This document shows positions 7,627 to 15,982 of a stretch of DNA of 64,000 bases, piece by piece. Below the pieces are notes generated by a model. It was not told where the DNA came from, made no database searches, and saw only the letters and a list, made by a program, of their open reading frames with translations. The translations under genes and the position numbers were made by a program. The first letter of the stretch is position 1. Each line of letters begins with the position of its first letter. Source of the DNA: Mesorhizobium sp. M00.F.Ca.ET.216.01.1.1 (GTDB lineage: Bacteria; Pseudomonadota; Alphaproteobacteria; Rhizobiales; Rhizobiaceae); contig NZ_SADR02000020.1 in NCBI RefSeq assembly GCF_004010325.2, positions 62,001 to 126,000 on the forward strand, in the 5' to 3' direction.

Positions 7627-8765
7627 CGGTCCGCCTCCCTGAAAAGGGAGCGCGGGATCAGCGCATAAAAATCGGCAGCGTTGCGGACGACACCGGCGAT
7701 CTCGCCGGCGGCATCGCCCGAGCCGGTGAACAGGTCGCCGCGGGCCGGCCCGGTGATGGCCGAGCCGGTGTCCTGCGCAATCATCAGGCGCCGGAACGGC
7801 TTTTGGTCAAAGGCAGTCAGCGACGGCGCGTCGATATAGAAGGGCGTGCCGAATGTGTGGAGCAGGCGGTCGACAGCGATCGAGCGGCCCGGCGTCAGCG
7901 GGACCTTGGCGGCGGCGATCGGGCCAAGTGCTGCGTCATCGACCGCCGCTTCTCGAAAGAAAATATAGGAGCGGTTGCGCCAGAGGATCTCGTCGATGCG
8001 ATCCGGATGCGCCTTGAACCAGGCGCGGATCGACTGCATCGTCACTTTCTCCAACGGGATTTCGCCTGTTGCACTCAGGATCTTGCCGGGCCCGGTGAAA
8101 CGCTGACCGGACTTCGCGGCATAGGTGACGCGGCAAAGCCGGCCGTCGGTCATGTTCAGCCGCGCCGCGCCCTGCACATGGATGAAAAAGGCGTCGACCT
8201 TGTCGGCGAGCCAGGCGATCTCCAGGCCCTTGCCGGCAAGCGCGCCGCGCTCGATCTCGCCGCGGTCGAAATATTCGACCGGCCCGTTCGGCGTATCACG
8301 GGCGAAGGCGAGATAGGGGTCCATGCCAAACGGCCGGTTGGCATCGTCGATGTCGATGAGATCGGCCGGGCGAGACAGCAGCGGCACCGCAAATCGTGCT
8401 GTCCGGACCGGCGAAGCCTCGACCACCGGCTCGTAGAAGCCGGTGACAAGACCGTGCCCGCCGTCTTCGGCGCCGATGCGGGCCGGGGTAAAATGGCGCT
8501 CGAAGAAGCCGCGCGCTTCATACCGATTCGAAAGCGGGGGCCGATTCGAAAGCGAAGACCGATCCGGAAACGAAACGGCGCGCGCTTCCGCATAGGCTTC
8601 GGCAAAAGCATTGAAGTCGACACCGAGCGCGCCGGAGCGATACGGCCTGGCCAGGACATGAAAGGCCGAACGGCGAAAGGCGACGAAGGCCGCCAGGTGA
8701 TCGTCCTCATCCCAACCGGGCAGCTCGCCAAAGGATTTTTCGCTGAATGACTGAGATAGCGACAC
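7623..8765 (-). CDS. mltA: Membrane-bound lytic murein transglycosylase A
   Basis: Cleaves peptidoglycan glycan strands to 1,6-anhydromuramic acid products. MltA beta-barrel sequence is clear: RHFTPARIGAEDGGHGLVTGFYEPVVEAS, FIHVQGAARL and a C-terminal 3D-type domain with MIAQDTGSAITGPARGDLFTGSGDAAG carrying the conserved aspartates. The frame is open to 8969, but family-like sequence starts near VSLSQSFSEKSFGELPGW. I therefore propose the GTG at 8765, giving 380 residues. No ATG lies nearby and no signal peptide is visible at this start, which is odd for an envelope enzyme; the true start is uncertain. Confidence 0.82.
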   Translation of the reverse strand: MSLSQSFSEKSFGELPGWDEDDHLAAFVAFRRSAFHVLARPYRSGALGVDFNAFAEAYAEARAVSFPDRSSLSNRPPLSNRYEARGFFERHFTPARIGAEDGGHGLVTGFYEPVVEASPVRTARFAVPLLSRPADLIDIDDANRPFGMDPYLAFARDTPNGPVEYFDRGEIERGALAGKGLEIAWLADKVDAFFIHVQGAARLNMTDGRLCRVTYAAKSGQRFTGPGKILSATGEIPLEKVTMQSIRAWFKAHPDRIDEILWRNRSYIFFREAAVDDAALGPIAAAKVPLTPGRSIAVDRLLHTFGTPFYIDAPSLTAFDQKPFRRLMIAQDTGSAITGPARGDLFTGSGDAAGEIAGVVRNAADFYALIPRSLFREADR

Positions 8766-8785
8766 GAAGCGCCAGCCGCCGTTTA

Positions 8786-8890
8786 AAGCGCATCGCGTTT
8801 GAAGAGATTCATGCGACGCGCTTTGAGTCCTTGTTTTCACGCATGTCGTTGTCCCAAAACCGCTGCGCACTTTTAGGCGACATGCATCGG
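8786..8890. repeat. Palindromic intergenic element between the Tim44-domain gene and mltA
   Basis: Contains AAAGCGCATCGCGTTTGAA mirrored by TTCATGCGACGCGCTTTG, then GCATGTCGTTGTCCCAAAACCG mirrored by TTTTAGGCGACATGC. The same second unit appears in opposite orientation between parA and parB (about 28245-28310). This belongs to the same rhizobial intergenic family as the tauA-tauB elements. Confidence 0.7.
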
Positions 8891-8892
8891 TT

Positions 8893-9597
8893 TCAGTCTT
8901 CTTCTTCGGTGGCGACAAGCTTCCAGTTCGGATCGCGCGAGCGCGTGTCGCGGGCAAAGGTCCAGACATCCTTGACCTCGGCGACGGTCTCGGGATCGCC
9001 GTCGATGACAGCGCCGGCCTTGTCGCGGGTCGCCGAAATCAGCTCGCTGACGATGCGCAGCGTGATGTGGGCCTCGCCGCCCTTCATCTCGGCGGAAACG
9101 ATGTCGGCCTTGTTGATGCCGACGAAGGAGGACTGGATCTTTTCCGATTTCGCCTCGCGGTCGCCAATTGCAGCGACGAATCCGTCATAGACCTCGCGCG
9201 ACAACAGGTTCTTCAGCGTCTTGCGGTCGCCATCGGCATAGGCCATGACGATCATCTCATAGGCCATCTTGGCGCCGTCGACGAAGGTCTTCGGATCGAA
9301 TGCCGGGTCGTTGTCCTTGATCGTCCGCAGGCCCTTGTTGAGATCGCTGTCAGGCTTGGCAAAGGCATCGATTGCCGCGTAGGTGTCGCCGGCAGCGTCT
9401 CCCGGCATCCGCTTGCGCGGCAGCGAGACCACATTCTCGGATTTCTGGGCAGCGTCTTCGCGCGTCCGGCCCGCCGTATAAGGGTCAAAGGGCGGGCGTT
9501 CGCTTCCCGTGCGGCGACCGAGCACATTGCGCAGCTGGAAAAAGATCACAACCGCCGCAATCAAAAAGAAAATTGTGCCGAAGTCGAAGAAACCCAT
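8893..9597 (-). CDS. Tim44/TimA-domain membrane-anchored protein
   Basis: 234 residues. An N-terminal membrane anchor (residues 2-20, GFFDFGTIFFLIAAVVIFF) is followed by a linker and a Tim44-like domain from about residue 85, with segments ENVVSLPRKRM and FVDGAKMAYEMIVMAYADGDRKTLKNLLS. This family is related to the mitochondrial import motor component Tim44; in alphaproteobacteria its partner and function are poorly defined. The frame is open upstream to 9720, but the anchor starts at the ATG at 9597. Divergent from fxsA and secB. Confidence 0.88.
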   Translation of the reverse strand: MGFFDFGTIFFLIAAVVIFFQLRNVLGRRTGSERPPFDPYTAGRTREDAAQKSENVVSLPRKRMPGDAAGDTYAAIDAFAKPDSDLNKGLRTIKDNDPAFDPKTFVDGAKMAYEMIVMAYADGDRKTLKNLLSREVYDGFVAAIGDREAKSEKIQSSFVGINKADIVSAEMKGGEAHITLRIVSELISATRDKAGAVIDGDPETVAEVKDVWTFARDTRSRDPNWKLVATEEED

Positions 9598-9793
9598 ATC
9601 TTCCGCCAATCGATCCCTGTCCCGGCCGGACCGCCGCCAGCAGAGGCCGCGATCGCATAGCGTTAAACATCCAAAGCATATAGAACGCCAGGCGCAATCA
9701 TTCAAATCAAAGGCAGGCATACCTATCTAACAGCCTCAGTGCCAGCGGCGATTGCTCGCCGGCCGGCAAAACCTGGAAACGATCGGTCAAGAT

Positions 9794-10294
9794 TTGCGCA
9801 TTTCGTTCCTTCCCCTGTTCCTCGTCGCGCTTCCGCTGCTGGAAATCGCTGGCCTCGTCATTGTCGGCCGCCAGGTCGGCGCCTTGGCGACGGTCGGCCT
9901 GGTGCTGGCTTCGAGCATCGCCGGCAGCCTGCTGCTCAGGCACCAGGGTTTCGGCGTCATGGCACGCGTGCGCGCCGAAATGGACGCCGGACGCGATCCA
10001 AGCCGCCAGCTCGCGCATGGCGCCATGATGGTGCTGGCGGCGATCCTGCTGATCATCCCCGGTTTCATCACCGATATCCTGGCCATTCTGCTGTTGCTGC
10101 CGCCGGTCCGCGATCTCGCCTGGCGGACGCTGAAAGGCCGCATCGTGCTGGCGACCGATTTCAGTGCCGGCGGTTTTCGCGCCCGCCAGCGCGGCAAGAC
10201 CATCGATCTCGACGACGGCGACTATTCGCGCGCCGACGACTATTCGCGCGGACCGGATCACAATTCTCCCTGGCGCCGCCTCAAGGACGAGTAG
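9794..10294 (+). CDS. fxsA: FxsA-family membrane protein
   Basis: 166 residues, inner membrane. It starts RISFLPLFLVALPLLEIAGLVIVG, followed by the conserved GxxxT segment (VGALATVGLVLASSIAGSLLLR) and ILLIIPGFITDILAILLLLPPVR, which together define FxsA. In E. coli FxsA relieves F-plasmid exclusion of phage T7. The chosen start is the TTG at 9794, where family-like sequence begins; an earlier TTG at 9752 is possible. The C-terminal tail is acidic and arginine-rich with a repeated DDYSR motif. Confidence 0.85.
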   Translation: MRISFLPLFLVALPLLEIAGLVIVGRQVGALATVGLVLASSIAGSLLLRHQGFGVMARVRAEMDAGRDPSRQLAHGAMMVLAAILLIIPGFITDILAILLLLPPVRDLAWRTLKGRIVLATDFSAGGFRARQRGKTIDLDDGDYSRADDYSRGPDHNSPWRRLKDE

Positions 10295-10378
10295 TCCTTT
10301 ACCGGGGCGGCCGACCATGATAGCGAACCCCCGGTTTCAATCCGGTAGCAATGCTGCCTAGGCAAAAGGACAAGGCTC

Positions 10379-10879
10379 ATGGCCAGCAAAGATGACGCGC
10401 CGGTCGGCGCCGGCAACGGCAACGGCAACGGAGCGCAACCCTCGCTCAACGTGCTCGCCCAATATGTGAAGGATCTGTCCTTCGAAAGCCCTGGCGCGCC
10501 GAATTCGCTGCGCGGCCGCGACAAGGCTCCGGGCATCGCCATCAACGTCAATGTCAACGCCAACCCGCTTTCCGACAAGCAGTTCGACGTCAACCTGACG
10601 CTGAACGCCAAGGCTTCCTTCGACCAGGAAGTGCTGTTCAATGTCGAGCTGGTCTATGGCGGCGTGTTCAACGTCAGCGGTTTTCCGCAGGAACACATGC
10701 TGCCGATCCTGTTCATCGAATGCCCGCGGCTGCTGTTCCCGTTCGCCAGGCAGATCATTGCCGAGGCGACGCGCAATGGCGGCTTCCCGCCCTTGATGCT
10801 CGACCCGATCGATTTCGCGCAGATGTTCCAGCAGAAGCTTGCCGAGGATCAGGCCGCCGCCAAGGTCAAGGTGAGCTAG
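10379..10879 (+). CDS. secB: Protein-export chaperone SecB
   Basis: Tetrameric cytoplasmic chaperone that keeps preproteins unfolded and hands them to SecA. 166 residues. Family motifs: VLAQYVKDLSFESPGAP, the INVNVNANPLSDKQFDV strand, LFNVELVYGGVFNVSG and LPILFIECPRLLFPFARQII. The N-terminal 20 residues are a glycine/asparagine-rich extension (GAGNGNGNGAQ). It follows fxsA on the same strand, in an arrangement commonly conserved near oriC in rhizobia. Confidence 0.96.
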   Translation: MASKDDAPVGAGNGNGNGAQPSLNVLAQYVKDLSFESPGAPNSLRGRDKAPGIAINVNVNANPLSDKQFDVNLTLNAKASFDQEVLFNVELVYGGVFNVSGFPQEHMLPILFIECPRLLFPFARQIIAEATRNGGFPPLMLDPIDFAQMFQQKLAEDQAAAKVKVS

Positions 10880-11083
10880 GCGCTGTCTACAAAGCGGTTG
10901 GATTCGAGATGCCTCCTAGGGGAGGCTGGATCGAGTCGCGCCCCGGCTAGCAAGCCATCGGAACGGTGCACGAGGAGCGGCATTTCGGGCATCCCGAGGT
11001 AAGAGCTTCCCTTCAGGCTCAATGGAACGAAGAGCGGCGGACATCGCGCCGGCCGGGATAGGCCCGTGAGGCGCCGGATTCGA

Positions 11084-11473
11084 CTATCGGGCCGTGTTCA
11101 GGGCCACAGCGGCGCGAATGAGCGCCGTCAACGCCTTCTCATCAATCCTGTCGCCCTCATGGAAATCGATGGCACGCCTGGTGTTGCCTTCGAGGCTGGA
11201 GTTGAAGAGGCCTGAAGGGTCCTCCAACGAGGCGCCCTTGGCGAAGGTCATCTTGACGACGCTCTTGTACGTCTCACCGGTGCAGATCATTCCGGCGTGC
11301 TCCCACACCGGAACCCCTCTCCACTTCCACTCCTCGACCACTTCGGGGTCGGCTTGCTTGATCAATGCGCGGAGCCGAGAGAGCAGCTCGCCCCGCCAGT
11401 CGCCCAACTCCCTGATCCTGCCGTCTATCATCTGAGATGGAGACTTTCCTTCCTGGGGCGCGCTCTTGCTCAT
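11084..11473 (-). CDS. DUF1801-domain protein (YdhG-like)
   Basis: 129 residues, cytoplasmic. The DUF1801 fold is recognisable from SQMIDGRIRELGDWRGELLSRLRALI and VEEWKWRGVPVWEHAGMICTG, and ends with ALTALIRAAVALN. These small proteins have no settled biochemical function. The start at 11473 is the first ATG before family-like sequence; the frame is open far upstream, but only as out-of-family sequence antisense to nothing obvious. It is the last gene of a minus-strand accessory cluster. Confidence 0.8.
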   Translation of the reverse strand: MSKSAPQEGKSPSQMIDGRIRELGDWRGELLSRLRALIKQADPEVVEEWKWRGVPVWEHAGMICTGETYKSVVKMTFAKGASLEDPSGLFNSSLEGNTRRAIDFHEGDRIDEKALTALIRAAVALNTAR

Positions 11474-11546
11474 GATGTTCCCTCCTTTCCGTTCATCTTG
11501 TTTCTTGGGCTGAACACGGGAGACTGGTTGAAGATCCCTGCCCGCG

Positions 11547-12017
11547 CTACGGGACCCAGCCGGGCAGCTCCGATGCCTGCCTGATCCAACTCGCCACGAG
11601 CTCCTCGTCGAGCTGGTCGTGCTCATGTATGTCGAGATAACGCACTTCCTTATGTTTGGACTCGCCGGGAGGAGGAGGACGCAACGACGTGCCGCGGAAG
11701 AAAGCCAATTTGACGTACTTCGTGAAGCAATGAAAGTTGAGGAACCAGCCCCGGCCCTCGATGCCATAGAAGGGCGAGTTCCATTTGACTGCCTTGCGCA
11801 CGTCGGGGACGGTGCGCTCGATGAGCGCGTCGAGGCGGCGCCCGACGTCGCTTTTCCAGCCCGGCATGGTCGCGATGTAAGCCTGCACGGGAGCGTCGCC
11901 GTCGGCCTTCGCGATCTGGGGGTTGCCGCCCGCAAGGAGGGCCGGCTTCGCAGCGGCCCGCTTGGCGGCGGCCATCTTTGCATCCTTCGCCGACTTCCTG
12001 GACGTCTTGTCGGCCAT
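11547..12017 (-). CDS. DUF1801-domain protein
   Basis: 156 residues. A lysine/alanine-rich N-terminal tail (TSRKSAKDAKMAAAKRAAAK) precedes a DUF1801 domain: VQAYIATMPGWKSDVGRRLDALI, KAVKWNSPFYGIEGRGWF and KYVKLAFFRGTSL. A GGAG lies nine bases before the ATG at 12017; the ATG at 12026 directly abuts it and is less likely. It is the second member of this family in tandem, 73 bases from the first, but diverged from it. Function unknown. Confidence 0.8.
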   Translation of the reverse strand: MADKTSRKSAKDAKMAAAKRAAAKPALLAGGNPQIAKADGDAPVQAYIATMPGWKSDVGRRLDALIERTVPDVRKAVKWNSPFYGIEGRGWFLNFHCFTKYVKLAFFRGTSLRPPPPGESKHKEVRYLDIHEHDQLDEELVASWIRQASELPGWVP

Positions 12018-12029
12018 TGTGTTCATCTC

Positions 12030-12251
12030 CTATGCGTCGGTGCTTCGCTCGCTGCCCCACCTGGCGGCATATGGCAGCACGAACATATAGAGGCCAGTAA
12101 ACAGCAACAGGAAGAGCGGAAGCAGTGGCGAGTAGACCACCCAGGCGGGAGGCTCACCCAGTCCCATGGCGACGAAATTGGCGATGACGGTCACCGTAAA
12201 GGCAATGGACAGCCAACGGTGGATCTGCCGAACCCACTTGTTCCAGTTCAA
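12030..12251 (-). CDS. Small membrane protein of unknown function
   Basis: 73 residues with two hydrophobic helices, about 15-32 (LSIAFTVTVIANFVAMGL) and 38-60 (VVYSPLLPLFLLLFTGLYMF). The aromatic, basic N-terminus MNWNKWVRQIHRWLS suggests an inside N-terminus and helical hairpin topology. It sits inside the minus-strand cluster, immediately before the second DUF1801 gene, probably in one transcript. Confidence 0.65.
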   Translation of the reverse strand: MNWNKWVRQIHRWLSIAFTVTVIANFVAMGLGEPPAWVVYSPLLPLFLLLFTGLYMFVLPYAARWGSERSTDA

Positions 12252-12327
12252 TGGGACCTCCCTTGGAGACGAGCCTCATCGGATCGGGCGAGCCTGTTGG
12301 CGGCGCTCGTGCTGTTGAACATGCACC

Positions 12328-12720
12328 CTACCAGCGCGCCAGCTGGGTGATTTGAATGAGATTGCCGCAGGTGTCGTTCAGCTGGGCGATGGTCGAGCCG
12401 GTTACTTCGGTCGGCGGCATGGAGAACTCGGCGCCGCGCGCCTTGATGCGCTCGCAGTCGCCCTTGACGTCGTCGGTAAAGAACATGACCGCGGGCTGGC
12501 CCTGCTGGAATATGGCTTGCTGGTAGGCCTTGGCCGCGGGATTGTCGTTGAGCGCGAGTTGCAGCTCGGTTCCGTCCGGCTCGTCGGGCGAGGCCACGGT
12601 CAGCCAGCGAAACGGCCCATTGCTGAAATCGGCCTTCTTGGTAAAGCCCAGCACTTCGGTGTAGAAGCGCAGAGCCTTTTCCTGATCGTCCACGTAGACG
12701 CTGGTCAACTTGATCTTCAT
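12328..12720 (-). CDS. VOC-family (glyoxalase/bleomycin-resistance-like) protein
   Basis: 130 residues. A single vicinal-oxygen-chelate module pair is visible: KLTSVYVDDQEKALRFYTEVLGFTKKAD at the N-terminus, a mid strand WLTVASPDEPDGTELQL and a C-terminal DDVKGDCERIKARGAEF with GNLIQITQ. The glutamates and histidine that ligate metal in true glyoxalases are only partly present (E in TELQL; no His in the first strand), so lactoylglutathione lyase activity is doubtful. Next to SRPBCC and DUF1801 genes, a frequent combination of small binding proteins. Confidence 0.85.
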   Translation of the reverse strand: MKIKLTSVYVDDQEKALRFYTEVLGFTKKADFSNGPFRWLTVASPDEPDGTELQLALNDNPAAKAYQQAIFQQGQPAVMFFTDDVKGDCERIKARGAEFSMPPTEVTGSTIAQLNDTCGNLIQITQLARW

Positions 12721-12789
12721 TGGTATTCCTCCGTTGTCACGTTCGGGGTGTGCCGCTCTGTGAACTGGCCCGGCTTGTGCCGGCGGACT

Positions 12790-13221
12790 TCAATCTGTCC
12801 GCGCCAGGACCTGCTCCAGCTTTGCGAAGAACTGCTGCCACCCTGCCTTGGCGCCTCCGAAGGCCTGCTTCTGATCCGGCCGGAAGCCCGACTGCTCCAT
12901 GCGCAGGTGGGTCCCCGTGCTCGTTGGTGTGAGCGTAAAGTTCACCACACTCTTCAGATTGTAGGCCGCATCGTCGTGCGCAAAATTCCAAGCATAGGAC
13001 AGCGCTCTGTTCGGCTCGACGGCGAGGACCTCGCAGTCCAACACGCCGCCCCAGTCTCCGCGAAGATTGAAACTGTGGCCCACGACAGGCTTGAAGTCGT
13101 TCTTCATGAGCCACTCCTCGATTAAGTGTGGTTGCGTGAGCGCGCGCCAGATCTTTTCGGGTGGATAAGCGATCTCCCGTTCGACAACGACGGAGCGCGT
13201 TTCGGTCGACGTTTCGTTCAC
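12790..13221 (-). CDS. SRPBCC/AHSA1-domain protein
   Basis: 143 residues forming one START-like hydrophobic-pocket domain. Seen: VEREIAYPPEKIWRALTQPHLIEEWLM at the N-terminus, then YAWNFAHDDAAYNLKSVVNFTLTPT and a C-terminal helix (GGAKAGWQQFFAKLEQVLA). GTG start, overlapping the stop of the ArsR gene (GTGA), so the pair is translationally coupled. ArsR-AHSA1 pairs are common; the regulator usually controls the pair, but the ligand is generally unknown. Confidence 0.88.
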   Translation of the reverse strand: MNETSTETRSVVVEREIAYPPEKIWRALTQPHLIEEWLMKNDFKPVVGHSFNLRGDWGGVLDCEVLAVEPNRALSYAWNFAHDDAAYNLKSVVNFTLTPTSTGTHLRMEQSGFRPDQKQAFGGAKAGWQQFFAKLEQVLARTD

Positions 13222-13541
13222 TGGTCCATCCTTTTGAGCAGGTCTTCGAGGTCGTCGAACCGGCTCTGCCAGAACCCGGCCATCTGGCTTGTCCAGTCGA
13301 TCAGCGGGGCAAGCGCGCCGAGCTGAGCGCTATAATGGGTTTGTCGTCCTTCATGGCGGTCGCGTACCAGCCCGGCCAGCCTGAGAACGCCAAGATGCTT
13401 TGACACGGCCGGTTGCGAGACCCCGGACTGAGCTGTCAGGGCCCCGACCGTCTGCTCTCCTTCGCGGCACAGTCGTTCGAAGAGAGCCCGCCGGGTCGGA
13501 TCGGCGAGCGTTCTGAAGAGCACATCGTGAGCGTTCGGCAT
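13218..13541 (-). CDS. ArsR-family winged-helix regulator
   Basis: 107 residues. Winged HTH with DVLFRTLADPTRRALFERLCREGEQTVGALTAQSGVSQPAVSKHLGVLRLAGLV and the wing DRHEGRQTHYSAQ. No cysteine pair typical of metal-sensing ArsR members is seen, which places it with the non-metal branch that pairs with SRPBCC proteins. It is the first gene of the minus-strand run SRPBCC-VOC-membrane protein-DUF1801-DUF1801 and probably autoregulates the run. Confidence 0.9.
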   Translation of the reverse strand: MPNAHDVLFRTLADPTRRALFERLCREGEQTVGALTAQSGVSQPAVSKHLGVLRLAGLVRDRHEGRQTHYSAQLGALAPLIDWTSQMAGFWQSRFDDLEDLLKRMDQ

Positions 13542-13669
13542 TTGGGATCGATAACCTGATGGCTATGATTGACGTATAACCACAGGGATATATGAGCGTC
13601 AAGCGGCAACGTGGAGCGGCACAGTGATCCTCGTCACAGGAGCCACCGGCCATGGGGGCGCGCCGCCAT

Positions 13670-13742
13670 CGTCCATGCCTTCGTCATTCTAGGGTCTCCG
13701 CGACGTCGCTTCGCTCCTGCTCCGCCCTGGGACTACGAAGGC
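13670..13742. repeat. Intergenic repeat of the TCATCCCAGGG family (copy 1)
   Basis: TCGTCATTCTAGGGTCTCCGC, then GACGTCGCTTCGCTCCTGCTCCGC and CCTGGGACTACGAAGG, giving an imperfect stem with arms CTAGGG/CCTGGG. Near-identical copies lie at about 55677 and 55895. This is a common short palindromic repeat of rhizobial genomes, here between the convergent ends of a short gap and dnaQ. Confidence 0.65.
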
Positions 13743-13748
13743 GGGATG

Positions 13749-14453
13749 TTAGTTTGCGGCGACGCGCAGCCACAGCGCCTTTTCACCAAGCGTGCCGACC
13801 AGGCCGGCGTGTGCGGCGCGTTCGGCGTCGGTCAGGCGAGGTGGCAAGGGGATCGGCCGGACGCCGATCGAAATGTCGATGTCGTCGACATCTGCCCTGC
13901 CGGCAGAAGGTGACGCGACGCTGTCGAGGATGAGCGCCGCCTGCTTGCCGCCGATAAGCTCGATATAGACCTCGGCCAGCAATTCCGAATCGAGCAAAGC
14001 GCCGTGCTTGGTGCGGTGGCCATTGTCGATGCCGTAACGTCGGCACAGAGCATCCAGCGAATTGGGGCCCATCGGATGCTTGCGCCGCGCCAGTGCAAGC
14101 GTGTCGACGACACGCCCGGGATCAATGGCCGGATGGCCAAGCCGGCCGAATTCGAGATTGAGGAAACCGATATCGAAGCCGGCATTGTGGGCGACAAGCT
14201 TGGCACCGTCGATGAAGGCGAGAAATTCGTCGGCGATTTCCACGAAAGTCGGCTTGCCAACCAGGTCGGCGGCGCTGATGCCGTGCACGGCCTGCGCTTC
14301 CGGGTGAATCGGACGTCCTTGTGGATTGATGAATTTGTGGAAGCTGCGGCCGGTCGGAAAGCGGTTGACCAGCTCGACGCCGCCAAGCTCGATGACGCGG
14401 TCGTCGCGTGTATCGAGGCCGGTGGTTTCCGTATCGAAGATGATTTCGCGCAT
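13749..14453 (-). CDS. dnaQ: DNA polymerase III epsilon subunit (3'-5' proofreading exonuclease)
   Basis: Proofreading subunit of the replicative polymerase, 234 residues. DEDDh exonuclease motifs are in place: ExoI FDTETTGLD, ExoII HNAGFDIGFLNLEF and ExoIII HGALLDSELLAEVYIEL. A C-terminal segment for polymerase contact follows. I set the start at the ATG at 14453 (REIIFDTETTG); the frame is open for another 27 codons, which do not look like the family. It is the distal gene of the minus-strand run maf-aroE-coaE-dnaQ that reads away from oriC. Confidence 0.95.
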   Translation of the reverse strand: MREIIFDTETTGLDTRDDRVIELGGVELVNRFPTGRSFHKFINPQGRPIHPEAQAVHGISAADLVGKPTFVEIADEFLAFIDGAKLVAHNAGFDIGFLNLEFGRLGHPAIDPGRVVDTLALARRKHPMGPNSLDALCRRYGIDNGHRTKHGALLDSELLAEVYIELIGGKQAALILDSVASPSAGRADVDDIDISIGVRPIPLPPRLTDAERAAHAGLVGTLGEKALWLRVAAN

Positions 14454-14537
14454 CGAATCAGTCCACTCTGAAAGAGCAGAATCATGCTCCGGCGCAAAAT
14501 GGCAATGGGAAATGCTGACCACAGCTGACGGCAATCG

Positions 14538-15143
14538 TCAGCAGCCTGGCTTGCCGAACTTATCTCCGGACAATTCGGCAACGATCTTGTTGACCGCCGC
14601 ACGTGCGGCATCAAAGCCTTGTCCGGTGTCGATGACGAAATCGGCACGCCGGCGCTTTTCGGCGTCGGGAACCTGCCGGGCCAGGATCGATGCCAGTTTT
14701 TCCTCCGTCATGCCCGGCCGCGCCAGCACGCGGGCGCGCTGGGCATCGGCCGGCGCGGTGACGACCACGACCTTGTCGACACGGTCCCGGCCGCCGGTTT
14801 CGAACAGCAGCGGGATGTCGAGAACCACAAGCGGCGCGGCGGCAGCACGGTTACGTGCGAGAAAGGCGTCGGCGTCGGCGCGGACAAGCGGATGGATGAT
14901 CGCTTCCAGCCTTTTCAGTGCGGCTGCATCGCCAATCACCCGCTCGGTTAGCTTTGTGCGATCGACCGAACCGGACCTGGTAGTGCCGGGAAAGGCCGCC
15001 TCAATCAGGGGAGCAGCCTTGCCGGCATAGAGACGATGTACGGTCTCGTCGGAATCATGGACGGGCACGCCAGCCTCGGCAAACATCTTCGCCGTGGTCG
15101 ACTTGCCCATGCCGATCGATCCGGTGAGGCCGAGCACGATCAT
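14538..15143 (-). CDS. coaE: Dephospho-CoA kinase
   Basis: Last step of coenzyme A synthesis: ATP-dependent phosphorylation of the 3'-hydroxyl of dephospho-CoA. 201 residues. P-loop LTGSIGMGKSTTAK at the N-terminus, then the conserved HDSDETVHRLYAGKAA and PLVVLDIPLLFETGG, with the LID-type region AQRARVLARPGMTEEKLASILARQ. The start overlaps the aroE stop (ATGA). Confidence 0.95.
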   Translation of the reverse strand: MIVLGLTGSIGMGKSTTAKMFAEAGVPVHDSDETVHRLYAGKAAPLIEAAFPGTTRSGSVDRTKLTERVIGDAAALKRLEAIIHPLVRADADAFLARNRAAAAPLVVLDIPLLFETGGRDRVDKVVVVTAPADAQRARVLARPGMTEEKLASILARQVPDAEKRRRADFVIDTGQGFDAARAAVNKIVAELSGDKFGKPGC

Positions 15144-15982
15144 TGTCTTGTGCCGATATCGGCAACGATCAGCTGCCGCAGCTCATGAGTGACTTCCGGC
15201 CTGGTGCCGAACCAGCGCTCGAAGCCAGGCACCGCCTGATGCAGCAACATGCCGAGCCCGTCGACCGCCTTCAGGCCGCGTGCCCTGGCTGCCGCCAGCA
15301 GCGGCGTCTGCAGCGGCACATAGACGATATCGGTGACGATGGCATGGTCCGGCAACCCGGCCGGTTCGGCGGACAGGCCTTCATTGCCGTGCATGCCGAG
15401 CGCGGTGGTGTTGACCAGCAGGCCGGCGTCGGCAAGCAGTTCACCGGTCGCAGCCACGCCATGGGCCGAAACGCCGGCACCGAAGCGGCGGCACAGTTCC
15501 TCTGCCCGGGCAAGCGTCCGGTTGACGATGCGGATGTCACCAACACCGCGCTGCTTCAATGCGTGGATGACCGCGCGCGACGCACCACCGGCGCCAAGCA
15601 CCACGGCCGGCCCGTTTGCCGCCCAGCCCGGCGCATGGTCGTCCAGATTGGCGGCAAAGCCGTGACCGTCGGTGTTGCCACCGCACAATTCGCCGTCCTC
15701 GAACCACAACGTGTTAACGGCACCGATCTGTTCGACCGCCTCGTCGTGGCGGGCGACCAGCGCAAAGGCGGCCTCCTTGTGCGGAATGGTGACGTTGCCG
15801 CCCCGATAGCCATTCACCTCGAGCTTTTTCAGGAATGCGGCAAAATCTTCCGGCGTGACATCGATGGCCTGGTAGCTGCCGTCGATGCCGTATTTCGCCA
15901 GCCAATAGCCGTGGATCTTTGGCGACCGCGAATGCGCGATCGGGTGGCCGGTGACGAAGGCTTTTTTCGATGCCTCAGCCAT
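15140..15982 (-). CDS. aroE: Shikimate dehydrogenase (NADP+)
   Basis: Fourth enzyme of the shikimate pathway; reduces 3-dehydroshikimate to shikimate. 280 residues. Substrate-binding motif SRSPKIHGYWLAKYG, the catalytic lysine in GGNVTIPHKEAAF, aspartate in GGNTDGHGF and the dinucleotide-binding loop VLGAGGASRAV. A true start at 15982 (AEASKKAFVTGHPIAHS) fits best; it overlaps the end of maf by eight bases. Confidence 0.95.
   Translation of the reverse strand: MAEASKKAFVTGHPIAHSRSPKIHGYWLAKYGIDGSYQAIDVTPEDFAAFLKKLEVNGYRGGNVTIPHKEAAFALVARHDEAVEQIGAVNTLWFEDGELCGGNTDGHGFAANLDDHAPGWAANGPAVVLGAGGASRAVIHALKQRGVGDIRIVNRTLARAEELCRRFGAGVSAHGVAATGELLADAGLLVNTTALGMHGNEGLSAEPAGLPDHAIVTDIVYVPLQTPLLAAARARGLKAVDGLGMLLHQAVPGFERWFGTRPEVTHELRQLIVADIGTRQ

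Noticed and set aside
10911..10926. Hairpin GCCTCCTAGGGGAGGC after secB as a terminator
   Set aside because: Short six-base stem without a T run; too weak to list as a terminator.
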